Both the position numbers and the translations under genes were made by a program. A DNA stretch of 64,000 nucleotides from Fusicatenibacter saccharivorans (GTDB taxonomy: Bacteria > Bacillota > Clostridia > Lachnospirales > Lachnospiraceae): assembly GCF_015557635.1 (NCBI RefSeq), contig NZ_JADNOP010000003.1, positions 203,119 through 267,118 on the forward strand, written 5' to 3'. The notes under the pieces were generated by a model. The model was given only the letters and a program-made list of their open reading frames with translations, searched no databases and was not told where the DNA came from. Below are positions 9,307 to 18,294 of the stretch, in pieces. Position 1 is the stretch's first letter, and each line of letters starts with the position of its first letter.

Positions 9307-9900
9307 ATGCAGAATGAAACAGCCAAAGAAAACCTGCTGCGGCAGATCCGGGAATACCGTCCGTACAATGAGCAGGAAGAGCGGGATCGGGCGATTCTGC
9401 TGAAATGGATGGAGAGCGGATGCGATATTTTGACGCGGGAAAATGAGACCGCACATCTGACTGCCTCCGCCTGGGTCGTAAGCCCGGATCGGAAGCAGGT
9501 GCTGATGGCGTATCACAATATTTACCATTCCTGGGCATGGCTCGGCGGCCACGCGGACGGAGATGCGGATCTTTGCAGCGTGGCGGTAAGAGAAGTGAAG
9601 GAGGAATCCGGGATTGAAGAGGTGAAGCTCTTATCGGATCAGCCATTCTCGCTCGAAATCCTGTCGGTGGACGGCCATGTGAAGCGCGGAAAGTACGTGA
9701 CGACACATCTCCATCTGAATGTGACATATCTCATGGAAGCAGACCCGGTACAGGAAATCCGCTGCAAGCCGGATGAAAACAGCGCAGTCGGCTGGATTCC
9801 GGTGGAGCAGATCGCAGAAAAATCGACAGAGCCATGGTTTGTGGAGCGTGTGTATGGCAAGCTGTGTGAGAAAGTGAAAAGAGATTTCTGTGAAGTGTAA
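9307..9900 (+). CDS. Nudix hydrolase
   Basis: Predicted hydrolase of a nucleoside-diphosphate-linked compound; substrate unknown. The start at MQNETAKENLL (197 residues) is chosen because GGGAGGG precedes it and the longer reading runs through the ppdK terminator. The Nudix box is GGHADGDADLCSVAVREVKEESGI: the catalytic REVKEESGI half is intact, while the first conserved Glu of the G-x5-E-x7 half is Ala, flanked by Asp residues. The N-terminal 60 residues are polar and helical. It stands alone between a terminator and a MATE gene. Confidence 0.88.
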   Translation: MQNETAKENLLRQIREYRPYNEQEERDRAILLKWMESGCDILTRENETAHLTASAWVVSPDRKQVLMAYHNIYHSWAWLGGHADGDADLCSVAVREVKEESGIEEVKLLSDQPFSLEILSVDGHVKRGKYVTTHLHLNVTYLMEADPVQEIRCKPDENSAVGWIPVEQIAEKSTEPWFVERVYGKLCEKVKRDFCEV

Positions 9901-10002
9901 TATGCAATCCGCGTATGAACTGCCATTTAGAATAAGCATTAGACAAATGAGCTGTTAGATGTCTAAAATAGAGACAGAAAGAAAAATGGCAGGAGGGGTT
10001 TT

Positions 10003-11334
10003 ATGTTTACAAATCAGGATTTGAAAAAGCTGATTATTCCGCTTTTCCTAGAGCAGCTTCTGGTGGCTCTGGTCGGAATTGCGGACGTGTTTGTTATCGG
10101 ATTTGTCGGAGAGGCGGCGGTTTCCGGTGTGTCACTGGTCAATGCGTTTAATATGATCTTTATCAATCTGTTCACAGCGCTGGCATCCGGCGGTGCGGTG
10201 GTCATCAGCCAGTATATCGGAAAGAAGGACAAGGAGCAGGCGGGAGCGGCAGCTTCCCAGCTTCTGACGGCATCGGTATTGCTGTCGGTTGTTATTTCTG
10301 TAGTGGTACTGGTTGCCAACGAACAGCTGATGCGTTTGATGTTCGGCAAGGTTGAGGATGATGTCATGGCGGCATGCGTGACGTATCTGCGTATCTCGGC
10401 ATATTCCTATCCGGCAATGGCGATTTACAATGCGGGAGCGGCTTTGTACCGCAGTTTTGGAAAAACCAGCACGACGATGTACCTTTCGATTGCATCGAAT
10501 GTGATCAACGTAGTCGGAAACTGTATCGGCGTCTTTGCTTTGCATACAGGTGTGCCTGGCGTTGCGGTTCCGTCGCTGATTGCGCGTATCTTTTCCGCAG
10601 CTGTTATCACGGTTCTCTGCTTCTCAAAGCGAAATCCGGTGCAGTATCTGAAAGAGTGGATTTTTAAAGTAGACTTGAGCTTCCAGAAAACGATCCTCAG
10701 TATCGCAGTTCCGAACGGTATCGAGAGCGGTATTTTCCAGCTCGTCAAAGTAGCACTTTCCAGTGTGGTAGCACTGTTTGGTACCTACCAGATTGCCGCA
10801 AACGGCATTGCCCAGAGTATATGGTCCATGGCGGCACTCACAAGCAGTGCACTTTCCCCAGTATTCATCACCGTCATCGGACAGTGCATGGGCGCGGGAG
10901 ATACTGATCAGGCGGAGTATTATTTCCGCAAGCTGATAAAAATCACACTGATCATTGGAGTGGCATGGAATGCGCTTGTCTTTGCAGTCACACCGTTTGT
11001 CCTTTCCTTCTATGCGGTGTCCGAGGAGACGAAGCGGCTGACACTCTGGCTGGTACTGCTGCATAATATTTTCAACGGTATTGCACTCTGCTACGCCGGA
11101 CCGCTTGGAAGCGGCCTTCGTGCGACAGGAGATGTAAAATTCACAATGGGAATTTCCCTCTTCACGACCATCGGCGTCCGCCTGATTTTCTCTGTGATTT
11201 TTGCAATCTGGATGAACATGGGCGTTATGGGAATCGCTCTTGCGATGTGCCTCGACTGGTCCGTGCGCGGCATCATCTTCTGGTGGAGATTCAAACAGGG
11301 CAAGTGGAAAACGTTTCAGGTTATCCGTGAGTGA
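10003..11334 (+). CDS. MATE family efflux transporter (first of three)
   Basis: Cation-coupled multidrug/metabolite exporter in the cytoplasmic membrane. The 443 residues give about 12 membrane segments in two similar halves, with the MATE start pattern LKKLIIPLFLEQLLVALVGIADVFVIGFVGEAAVSGVS and the second-half PNGIESGIFQLVKV. AGGAGGGG precedes the start. Upstream, a weak promoter (TTAGAC at 9939, TAAAAT at 9964, 19-base spacer) overlaps a short palindrome TTAGATGTCTAA. The substrate cannot be read from sequence. Confidence 0.93.
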   Translation: MFTNQDLKKLIIPLFLEQLLVALVGIADVFVIGFVGEAAVSGVSLVNAFNMIFINLFTALASGGAVVISQYIGKKDKEQAGAAASQLLTASVLLSVVISVVVLVANEQLMRLMFGKVEDDVMAACVTYLRISAYSYPAMAIYNAGAALYRSFGKTSTTMYLSIASNVINVVGNCIGVFALHTGVPGVAVPSLIARIFSAAVITVLCFSKRNPVQYLKEWIFKVDLSFQKTILSIAVPNGIESGIFQLVKVALSSVVALFGTYQIAANGIAQSIWSMAALTSSALSPVFITVIGQCMGAGDTDQAEYYFRKLIKITLIIGVAWNALVFAVTPFVLSFYAVSEETKRLTLWLVLLHNIFNGIALCYAGPLGSGLRATGDVKFTMGISLFTTIGVRLIFSVIFAIWMNMGVMGIALAMCLDWSVRGIIFWWRFKQGKWKTFQVIRE

Positions 11335-11415
11335 AAAAACGATCCTCTTTTTCTGACGACAGAAAAGTTGTTGGGAAAAGGGGATTTTTGGGGTAAAAGG
11401 GATTATTTCGGCGCG

Positions 11416-11444
11416 TTGAAAATCATGCCGGGGTATGGTAAAAT
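11416..11444 (+). promoter_or_regulatory. Promoter stranded upstream of the IS607 element
   Basis: TTGAAA at 11416-11421, exact 17-base spacer, TAAAAT at 11439-11444, followed within 25 bases by AAAAGGAGG, a ribosome site. The next chromosomal gene is the ABC exporter at 13507, now about 2 kb away behind the inserted element. It may originally have driven that operon; it now reads into tnpA. Confidence 0.65.
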
Positions 11445-11542
11445 GGACTCCGAAAAACAGCAAAAGGAGGAAAATATAAGTAACTAAATATATTGTCAAA
11501 TGTGATATAATGTGTTTAAACATACAAAAGGAGAATCATATT

Positions 11543-12214
11543 ATGAACACATCAAATATCACAAACTACAAGCCGAAGGATTTTGCTGAATTGTTAGGGA
11601 TATCTGTTAAAACGCTACAGCGTTGGGACAGAGAAGGGATTTTAAAAGCAAATCGAACTCCAACTGACAGGCGTTATTATACGTATGACCAATATCTTCA
11701 ATTCAAAGGCATAAATATCGAAAATGATAAACGTCAGGCAGTTATTTATGCCAGAGTATCTACAAAAAATCAAAAAGACGATTTGCAAAACCAGGTCGCA
11801 TTTTTACGACAGTTTTGTAATGCCAGGGGAATCATTGTAGACCAATGTATCGAAGAGTATGGAAGTGGTCTTAATTACAACCGCAAAAAGTGGAATAAAT
11901 TATTAGATGAAGTAATGGAACAGAAAGTAAAAACGATCATCATAACCCACAAAGACAGATTTATCCGATTCGGTTATGATTGGTTTGAAAAATTCTGTAT
12001 GAAATGCAACACAACGATCGTGGTGGTAAACAACGAAGAATTATCACCACAGGAAGAACTTGTACAGGATATTGTTTCCATACTTCATGTGTTCTCCTGC
12101 AGGCTGTATGGACTTCGTAAGTATAAAAAACAAATAGAGAGGGACGAGGAAATTGCTAAAGAGCTTCAGGACGGAAATTCATCCGACAGAAGAGCAGAAA
12201 GTCAGGATTCATAA
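11543..12214 (+). CDS. tnpA: IS607 family serine recombinase TnpA
   Basis: Small serine recombinase that excises and inserts the element. The start at MNTSNITNYKPKDFAE (224 residues) follows AAAAGGAGAATC. Residues 1-55 are a MerR-like helix-turn-helix (AELLGISVKTLQRWDREG), placed before the catalytic domain as is typical of IS607. The resolvase domain follows with YARVSTKNQKDDL (nucleophile Ser73) and the active-site THKDRFIRFGYDWFE motif. It overlaps tnpB by 62 bases in another frame. It appears intact. Confidence 0.95.
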   Translation: MNTSNITNYKPKDFAELLGISVKTLQRWDREGILKANRTPTDRRYYTYDQYLQFKGINIENDKRQAVIYARVSTKNQKDDLQNQVAFLRQFCNARGIIVDQCIEEYGSGLNYNRKKWNKLLDEVMEQKVKTIIITHKDRFIRFGYDWFEKFCMKCNTTIVVVNNEELSPQEELVQDIVSILHVFSCRLYGLRKYKKQIERDEEIAKELQDGNSSDRRAESQDS

Positions 12215-13307
12215 AACAATAGGAACTTGTAGATTTATTTATAATTTCTATCTGGCCCATAACAAAGAACTTTATCAAAATGGCGAAAAATTCATGAGCA
12301 GCAGTAAATTCAGAGTCTGGCTGAATCATGAATACCTTCCACAACATCCAGAATATTTATGGATTAAGGAAGCATACTCAAAAGCGGTGACCCAGGCAGT
12401 AAATCATGGACAGACTGCATTTAAAAAATTCTTTAATCATGAAAGTGCTTTTCCGAAGTTCAAAAAGAAAGGCAGATCAGATGTGAAGATGTATTTCGTA
12501 AAGAATAATCCGAAAGATTGTCGCTGCGAGAGACACCGAGTTAACATTCCATCACTTGGATGGGTTCGTATCAAAGAAAAAGGATACATTCCTACGACGA
12601 AAGAAGGATATATCATAAAAAGCGGCCATGTTTCCATGAAAGCGGGCAGATATTATGTTTCGGCTCTTATAGAAATTCCTGATAATAAAACTGCTGATCT
12701 TTCTAACGAAGGAATCGGCATCGACCTGGGGTTAAAGGATTTTGCCATTGTTTCAAATGGTAAGACATATAAGAATATCAACAAATCAGCAAGATTAAAG
12801 AAATTAGAAAAACGACTCGTTCGGGAACAGAGATGTCTCTCCCGAAAGTATGAAAATCTAAAGAAAGGAGAGTCCACTCAAAGAGCGAATATACAAAAAC
12901 AAAAACTTAAGGTACAAAAACTTCATCATAAAATAGACAATATCCGTACGGATTACATCAATAAGACAATCGCAGAGATCGTAAAAACCAAACCATCTTA
13001 TATAACGATTGAAGACTTAAACGTATCGGGAATGATGAAGAACAAACATCTTTCAAGAGCAGTTGCTTCGCAGAAGTTTTACGAATTCAGAATAAAGCTT
13101 AAGGCGAAAAGCAGGGAAAATGGTATTGAGCTTCGGGTTGCAGACAGATGGTATCCATCATCAAAAATCTGCCATTGTTGTGGAATGATCAAGAAAGATT
13201 TAAAACTTTCAGATAGAATATTTCGATGTCATTGTGGCTATGTCGAAGACAGGGATTTCAATGCGGCACTGAATCTGAGAGGTGTAAAAACTTACAAGAT
13301 TGCATAA
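12153..13307 (+). CDS. tnpB: TnpB RNA-guided nuclease of the IS607 element
   Basis: TnpB proteins are RNA-guided DNA endonucleases, ancestors of Cas12, that promote retention of their element. The 384-residue reading starts at a TTG inside tnpA, which gives the expected N-terminus (LKSFRTEIHPTEEQ). The helix-turn-helix/wedge region is N-terminal; the RuvC residues are all present: Asp191 (GIDLG), Glu287 (ITIEDLNVSG) and Asp368 (DRDFNAA), with a zinc finger (CHCCG...CHCGY) between the last two. No stop or frameshift is seen, so it is probably active. Confidence 0.95.
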   Translation: MLKSFRTEIHPTEEQKVRIHKTIGTCRFIYNFYLAHNKELYQNGEKFMSSSKFRVWLNHEYLPQHPEYLWIKEAYSKAVTQAVNHGQTAFKKFFNHESAFPKFKKKGRSDVKMYFVKNNPKDCRCERHRVNIPSLGWVRIKEKGYIPTTKEGYIIKSGHVSMKAGRYYVSALIEIPDNKTADLSNEGIGIDLGLKDFAIVSNGKTYKNINKSARLKKLEKRLVREQRCLSRKYENLKKGESTQRANIQKQKLKVQKLHHKIDNIRTDYINKTIAEIVKTKPSYITIEDLNVSGMMKNKHLSRAVASQKFYEFRIKLKAKSRENGIELRVADRWYPSSKICHCCGMIKKDLKLSDRIFRCHCGYVEDRDFNAALNLRGVKTYKIA

Positions 13308-13494
13308 GGACGCAAATGTAAGTATGTACCGAAGGCTATTTCGGGAATTAACGACTGTGGAGTGTACATGGATCTACGAGTAGATATGATTTCGGTCAAT
13401 CAAAAGTATACACAAGGAAGCAGTAAGTAAGATTCGTGAGAACTTACATTATCTCGATGTGATAAGTATATTTAATCACATTTTGAGTGGCAGG
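13250..13494 (+). ncRNA. Probable omega RNA (reRNA) at the element's right end
   Basis: In IS200/IS605/IS607 elements the guide RNA scaffold spans the tnpB 3' end to the right end, and the guide is the flanking chromosome. This stretch is non-coding past 13307 and holds several hairpins: CTTAC...GTAAG around 13292-13322, ATCTAC-GA-GTAGAT near 13372-13387, and TAAGT...ACTTA near 13423-13446. The guide would begin at about 13495, in the ABC exporter leader. Limits are inferred. Confidence 0.45.
13444..13472 (+). promoter_or_regulatory. Possible outward promoter in the element's right end
   Basis: TTACAT at 13444-13449, exact 17-base spacer, TATATT at 13467-13472. A start near 13479 would give the ABC exporter operon a leader of under 30 bases, replacing the promoter cut off by the insertion. 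Confidence 0.5.
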
Positions 13495-13506
13495 ACATGA
13501 CAGAAG

Positions 13507-15255
13507 ATGAATGATATGAAGCGTCTGCTCTCGTATGCAGGTCCCTACAAGCGGGATATGATTTTCGGAGCAGTGCTGGTATTGGTAGAAACGTGTTTTG
13601 AACTTTTTATTCCGATTCTGATTTCCAATCTGATTGACATCGGCGTTGCGAACGGCGATATCCCTTACATTTACCGCAAGGGAATCCAGATGGGAGTCTG
13701 CGCGCTCTGTGCGCTTGTGACCGGAATTTTATACGCGCACTTTGCGGCGCGGGCGACGTACGGCTGGGGAGCTGAGATCCGGAAGGCGGAGTATGAGAAA
13801 ATGCAGCAGTATGCATTTTCCAACCTCGACCACTTTGCGGTATCATCCCTGATCACCCGTATGACGACGGATGTTACCGTCATCCAGAATATGGTAAGCG
13901 CCGGCTTCCGCCCGATCACGCGCGGACCGTCGCTTCTGATTATGGGAATCGGCCTTTCATTCTATATGAATCCGCGGCTGGCATTTGTATTCCTTGTATG
14001 TACCCCGCTTCTTGGCTTTATTCTCTCCCTGATTGTGCGGAGAGTTGCCCCGATGTACACAAAACTGCAGTCCATGGTGGACCGCCTGAACAACGTTGTC
14101 CAGGAGGGGCTGACCGCGATCCGTGCCGTCAAAGCTTTCGTGCGGGATGAGTACGAGGAAGACAAATTCAACGAGGTCAACACCGACCTGACCGCAGCGA
14201 GCGAGCAGACGTTCCACTACGCCGTGCTGAATCTGCCGGCATTTCAGGGCGTCATGTATACCGCGATCGTGCTGATTCTGTGGTTCGGCGGAAATATGAT
14301 TCTGAAAAAACAGCTTGCCGTCGGAAACCTGACCGGATTTCTAAGCTACGTCATGCAGGTCATGAACTCGATGATGATGATTGCAAACGTCTTCCTGCTT
14401 CTGACCCGTTCCATGGCGAGCGCACACCGGATTGTCGAGGTGCTCGATGAGAAAATCGTGCTCACCTCGCCGGAAAATGGTGTAACAGAAGTGACAGAGG
14501 GCAGCGTGGAGTTTGACAACGTATCGTTTAAATACAAAGGAGAAGCAAAAGAGTACGCACTCTCCGATGTTACGCTGAAGATCAAAGCTGGTCAGACGGT
14601 AGGAATCCTCGGAGGAACAGGTTCTTCGAAAACGACGCTGGTGCAGCTCATTCCGCGTCTGTATGATACCAGCCGCGGCACCGTCCGCGTCGGCGGAAAG
14701 GATGTGCGCGCGTACGATCTTGCCGCTCTCCGCGATGCAGTCAATATCATTCTGCAGAAAAACGTGCTGTTCTCCGGAACCGTGCGTGAAAACCTGAAAT
14801 GGGGCAATGTGGATGCATCCGATGAGGAGATCTGGGAAGCATGCCGCGCGGCGTGTGCGGATGAATTTTTGAACCGCATGCCGGACGGCCTCGACACCGT
14901 GCTCGAGCAGGGCGCAAGCAACCTCTCCGGAGGCCAGAAGCAGCGTCTCTGCATCGCGCGTGCGCTGATCGGAAAGGCAAAAATCCTGATCTTCGATGAT
15001 TCGACAAGTGCGGTCGACACGGCAACGGAGAAAAAGATCCGCGAGGCACTGGCGGCGCGGAAGAATGTCACAAAAATTATCATTGCGCAGAGAGTAACAT
15101 CCGTCATGAATACGGATCAGATCATCATTCTTGATGACGGAAAAGTACACCGGATCGGCACGCACGCTGAACTGCTGGCGGATGACCCGATTTATCAGGA
15201 AATTTACGCCTCACAGATGAAAGGAGGAGACGAAAATGGCAGCGAGAGCTTATAG
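13507..15255 (+). CDS. Heterodimeric ABC exporter, subunit with degenerate ATP site
   Basis: Half-transporter: six-helix transmembrane domain (about 1-320) followed by a nucleotide-binding domain. Walker A is GGTGSSKTT (369-377), with Ser replacing the usual Gly before Lys. The signature LSGGQ is canonical, but Walker B ends FDDS, with Asp498 in place of the catalytic Glu, and the switch His is Gln528. This is the pattern of the non-catalytic half of BmrCD/LmrCD/TM287-288-type heterodimers. It overlaps the next ABC gene by 20 bases, which encodes the complementary half. Start ATGAATGATATGAAG; an internal ATG three codons later is possible. Likely multidrug export. Confidence 0.93.
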   Translation: MNDMKRLLSYAGPYKRDMIFGAVLVLVETCFELFIPILISNLIDIGVANGDIPYIYRKGIQMGVCALCALVTGILYAHFAARATYGWGAEIRKAEYEKMQQYAFSNLDHFAVSSLITRMTTDVTVIQNMVSAGFRPITRGPSLLIMGIGLSFYMNPRLAFVFLVCTPLLGFILSLIVRRVAPMYTKLQSMVDRLNNVVQEGLTAIRAVKAFVRDEYEEDKFNEVNTDLTAASEQTFHYAVLNLPAFQGVMYTAIVLILWFGGNMILKKQLAVGNLTGFLSYVMQVMNSMMMIANVFLLLTRSMASAHRIVEVLDEKIVLTSPENGVTEVTEGSVEFDNVSFKYKGEAKEYALSDVTLKIKAGQTVGILGGTGSSKTTLVQLIPRLYDTSRGTVRVGGKDVRAYDLAALRDAVNIILQKNVLFSGTVRENLKWGNVDASDEEIWEACRAACADEFLNRMPDGLDTVLEQGASNLSGGQKQRLCIARALIGKAKILIFDDSTSAVDTATEKKIREALAARKNVTKIIIAQRVTSVMNTDQIIILDDGKVHRIGTHAELLADDPIYQEIYASQMKGGDENGSESL

Positions 15256-17080
15256 CGGAAAGAAACCAAAGAACCTGAAACACACGCTGCGCGTCTTCCT
15301 GTCTTATCTGGGACGGCACAAAAAAATGCTCGCAGTCGTAGCGGTACTGGTAACAATCAGCGCGGGAGCCAACCTCCTTGGAACGTATATGATCCGCCCG
15401 GTTGTCAACGGACTGGCGGACGGAGATGTGCACACACTGCTGCGCGGCGTGCTGATTACGGCACTCATTTTCGGGTGCGGCGCACTCGCAGCATACGGCT
15501 ACACGCAGACCATGGTAAAAGCAGCACAGCAGGTTGTATTTGATATCCGCCGCGATCTGTTCGAACACGTCCAGACACTGCCGCTGCAGTTCTTCGACAG
15601 CAGACGCCACGGCGATATCATGAGTCTTTTCACGAACGATATCGACACGATGGCAGATGCCCTGAACAACAGTTTTGCGATGGTTATCCAGAGCTTCATC
15701 CAGATTGTGGGAACACTGACCTTGCTGTATATCCTAAACTGGCGGCTCTCGCTGATTGTAACGGTGTGCTACGGTATCATGTTCTGGTATATCAAGTTCA
15801 GCGGAAAGCGCAGCAAGGGTTATTATACGAAGCAGCAGAACAGCCTCGGAGAACTGAACGGCTATATTGAGGAGCTGATCACCGGACAGAAAGTCGTCAA
15901 GGTGTTCCACCACGAAGAAGAGAGCTTTACGGAATTCTGCAAAAAGAATGAGGAGCTCCGGAAAGCGGGAACCGGCGCGCAGGGGTATGCGGCGACGATG
16001 GTTCCTGTCGTTGTCAGCATTTCGTATGTCAATTATGCGATTGTGGCAGTGCTCGGCGGCCTTCTCGCGCTGCACGGAAAAGCCGATATCGGAAGCCTGG
16101 CAAGCTACCTTGTCTTTGTCCGCCAGGCGGCGCTTCCGATCAACCAGTTCACCCAGCAGAGCAACTTCCTTCTCTCAGCGCTCGCCGGTGCGGAGCGTGT
16201 CTTCGACGTGATGAGCCTGGAGCCGGAAATCGACGAGGGAAAAGTGGAACTGGTCAACGTAAAAGAAGAGAACGGCGCACTTGCCGTCTGCGAAGAGACA
16301 ACAGGCCGCTGGGCATGGAAGCGCCCGGATGGAACGATGACGGAATTAAAGGGCGATGTGCGTTTTGAAAACGTGGATTTCGGCTACACGGCAGACCGTC
16401 TGATCTTAAAGAACATCAGCCTGTATGCCAAACCAGGCCAGAAAATTGCTTTTGTCGGTTCCACAGGAGCCGGAAAAACGACGATCACGAACCTGATCAA
16501 CCGTTTCTACGACGTCCAGGGCGGTGCGGTTGTCTACGACGGCATTGACGTAAAAGATATCGAAAAAGACGCTTTGCGCCACTCCCTTGGTATCGTTCTG
16601 CAGGATACCCATCTGTTCACGGGAACCGTAGCAGAAAATATCCGTTTTGGAAAACTCGATGCCACGCAGGAAGAAATTGAACGTGCGGCCAAAATTGCGA
16701 ATGCGGATTCCTTCATCCGCCGTCTGCCGAACGGCTACGACACGATGCTGACCTCCGACGGAGCCAACCTCTCCCAGGGCCAGCGCCAGCTTCTCGCGAT
16801 TGCCCGTGCCGCCGTTGCCGATCCGCCGGTGCTGATTCTTGACGAGGCAACATCCTCCGTTGACACCAGAACCGAGGCGCTGATCGAAAAAGGAATGGAC
16901 CAGCTCATGGAGGGCAGAACCGTATTTGTCATCGCCCACCGCTTAAGCACCGTGCGAAACGCCAATGCGATCATGGTGCTGGAGCAGGGAAATATCGTAG
17001 AGCGCGGCGACCACGACGCACTTCTGGCACAGAAAGGAAAATATTATCAGCTCTATCATGGAATGTTTGAGCTGAGTTAA
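15236..17080 (+). CDS. Heterodimeric ABC exporter, catalytic subunit
   Basis: Partner half-transporter of 614 residues: transmembrane domain to about 340, then a nucleotide-binding domain. Walker A is GSTGAGKTT (408-416), Walker B ends LILDEATS with catalytic Glu537, and the switch His568 is present (VIAHRLS), while its signature is LSQGQ (512-516) rather than LSGGQ. Combined with the upstream subunit, this predicts one functional ATP site (this Walker A/B plus the partner's LSGGQ) and one degenerate site. An insert of about 30 residues precedes the nucleotide-binding domain. AAAGGAGGAGAC before the start lies inside the upstream gene. Confidence 0.94.
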   Translation: MAARAYSGKKPKNLKHTLRVFLSYLGRHKKMLAVVAVLVTISAGANLLGTYMIRPVVNGLADGDVHTLLRGVLITALIFGCGALAAYGYTQTMVKAAQQVVFDIRRDLFEHVQTLPLQFFDSRRHGDIMSLFTNDIDTMADALNNSFAMVIQSFIQIVGTLTLLYILNWRLSLIVTVCYGIMFWYIKFSGKRSKGYYTKQQNSLGELNGYIEELITGQKVVKVFHHEEESFTEFCKKNEELRKAGTGAQGYAATMVPVVVSISYVNYAIVAVLGGLLALHGKADIGSLASYLVFVRQAALPINQFTQQSNFLLSALAGAERVFDVMSLEPEIDEGKVELVNVKEENGALAVCEETTGRWAWKRPDGTMTELKGDVRFENVDFGYTADRLILKNISLYAKPGQKIAFVGSTGAGKTTITNLINRFYDVQGGAVVYDGIDVKDIEKDALRHSLGIVLQDTHLFTGTVAENIRFGKLDATQEEIERAAKIANADSFIRRLPNGYDTMLTSDGANLSQGQRQLLAIARAAVADPPVLILDEATSSVDTRTEALIEKGMDQLMEGRTVFVIAHRLSTVRNANAIMVLEQGNIVERGDHDALLAQKGKYYQLYHGMFELS

Positions 17081-17099
17081 AAAGAAAGGAGTAAAGAGT

Positions 17100-18278
17100 A
17101 TGAGAAAATATAACCGTATTTTTCTGATCGTCCTGGATTCTCTCGGAATCGGGGCGATGGCGGATTCGGAGAAGTTTGGGGATGTCGGTGTCAATACTTT
17201 CGGCCACATCTGGGAGAGTCAGGGAGGCCTTGAAATCCCGAACCTGCGCCGCCTCGGCATGGGAAATCTCTGCGGTGTGACAGAGGATGAGGCAAAGGGT
17301 TACGCCAGAAGACTGAACGAGGCGAGCAACGGAAAAGACACCATGACCGGCCACTGGGAGATGATGGGAATTTACACGACAAAGCCGTTCGTTACGTTCA
17401 CCGATCACGGATTTCCGAAAGAACTGATCGACGAGCTGGAAAAACGAACCGGCAGAAAGATCATCGGCAATAAGGCGGCGAGCGGAACGGAGATCCTCGA
17501 TGAGCTGGCAGAGCGCGAGATCGAAAACGGAGAACTGATCGTCTATACCTCGGCGGATTCCGTACTGCAGATCTGCGGCAACGAGGAGACGATGGGACTG
17601 GAGACGCTGTATCATTACTGCGAGATTGCCCGTGAGCTGACCATGAAAGACGAGTGGAAAGTCGGCCGTGTCATTGCAAGACCGTACGTCGGAAAGAAAA
17701 AAGGAGAGTTCGTCCGCACCGCAAACCGTCACGACTACGCTGTCAAACCGACGGGAAAAACCGTGCTCAACGCGATGCAGGAGGCAGGATATGATGTCAT
17801 CAGCATCGGAAAAATCAACGATATTTTCTGCGGCGAGGGCATCACGGAGAGTCTGAAATCCAAGAGCAGCGTCCACGGCATGGAGCAGACGATTGAGACG
17901 GCAGGAAAAGATTTTACCGGACTGTGCTTTGTCAACCTCGTCGATTTCGATGCACTCTGGGGCCACAGAAGAAACCCGGAAGGCTACGGAAAAGAGATTG
18001 AAAAATTCGATGTGAACCTTGGAAAGCTGCTGGAGCAGTTAAAAGACGACGATCTGCTCCTGATCACGGCAGACCACGGCAACGACCCGACTTATACCGG
18101 AACGGACCACACCAGAGAACAGGCGCCGCTCCTTGCGTACTCACCGTCTATGAAGGAGAGCGGCCTTCAGGAGACGAAGGACACCTTTGCCGTGATCGGC
18201 GCATCCGTTGCAGAAAACTTCGGCGTGGAAATGCCGGAGGGAACGATCGGAACATCGATCCTGGAATCGTGGAAATAA
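17100..18278 (+). CDS. deoB: Phosphopentomutase
   Basis: Interconverts ribose (or deoxyribose) 1-phosphate and 5-phosphate in nucleoside salvage. The 392 residues are full length for the alkaline-phosphatase-superfamily enzyme. Visible motifs are [12 protein letters not shown] with metal-binding Asp13, the phosphoacceptor region [12 protein letters not shown] (Thr81-Gly84) and the second metal site TADHGNDPT near the C-terminus. AGAAAGGAG lies just before the start, 19 bases after the ABC gene, so it may share that transcript. It converges on the Crp-like gene with a 16-base gap. Confidence 0.97.
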   Translation: MRKYNRIFLIVLDSLGIGAMADSEKFGDVGVNTFGHIWESQGGLEIPNLRRLGMGNLCGVTEDEAKGYARRLNEASNGKDTMTGHWEMMGIYTTKPFVTFTDHGFPKELIDELEKRTGRKIIGNKAASGTEILDELAEREIENGELIVYTSADSVLQICGNEETMGLETLYHYCEIARELTMKDEWKVGRVIARPYVGKKKGEFVRTANRHDYAVKPTGKTVLNAMQEAGYDVISIGKINDIFCGEGITESLKSKSSVHGMEQTIETAGKDFTGLCFVNLVDFDALWGHRRNPEGYGKEIEKFDVNLGKLLEQLKDDDLLLITADHGNDPTYTGTDHTREQAPLLAYSPSMKESGLQETKDTFAVIGASVAENFGVEMPEGTIGTSILESWK

Positions 18279-18294
18279 GGAAGCGATGGCGTTT

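Larger units (their letters stand above)
11469..13494 (+). mobile_element. IS607-type insertion element (tnpA + tnpB)
   Basis: The element carries a serine-recombinase TnpA overlapping a TnpB nuclease, the IS607 arrangement. The limits are estimates: IS607 elements recombine at a GG dinucleotide without target duplication, and GG occurs at both suggested borders. Near the left end lie TAAATATA (11485-11492) and AAATGTGAT (11498-11506); near the right end are their complements TATATTTA (13467-13474) and ATCACATTT (13475-13483), probable subterminal recombinase sites. Gene composition is more AT-rich than the neighbours. It sits between a promoter with ribosome site and the ABC exporter operon. 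Confidence 0.8.

Noticed and set aside
13308-13506. CRISPR array or repeat cluster next to tnpB
   Set aside because: The short repeats near 13290-13450 are inverted hairpin arms, not regularly spaced direct repeats with spacers.
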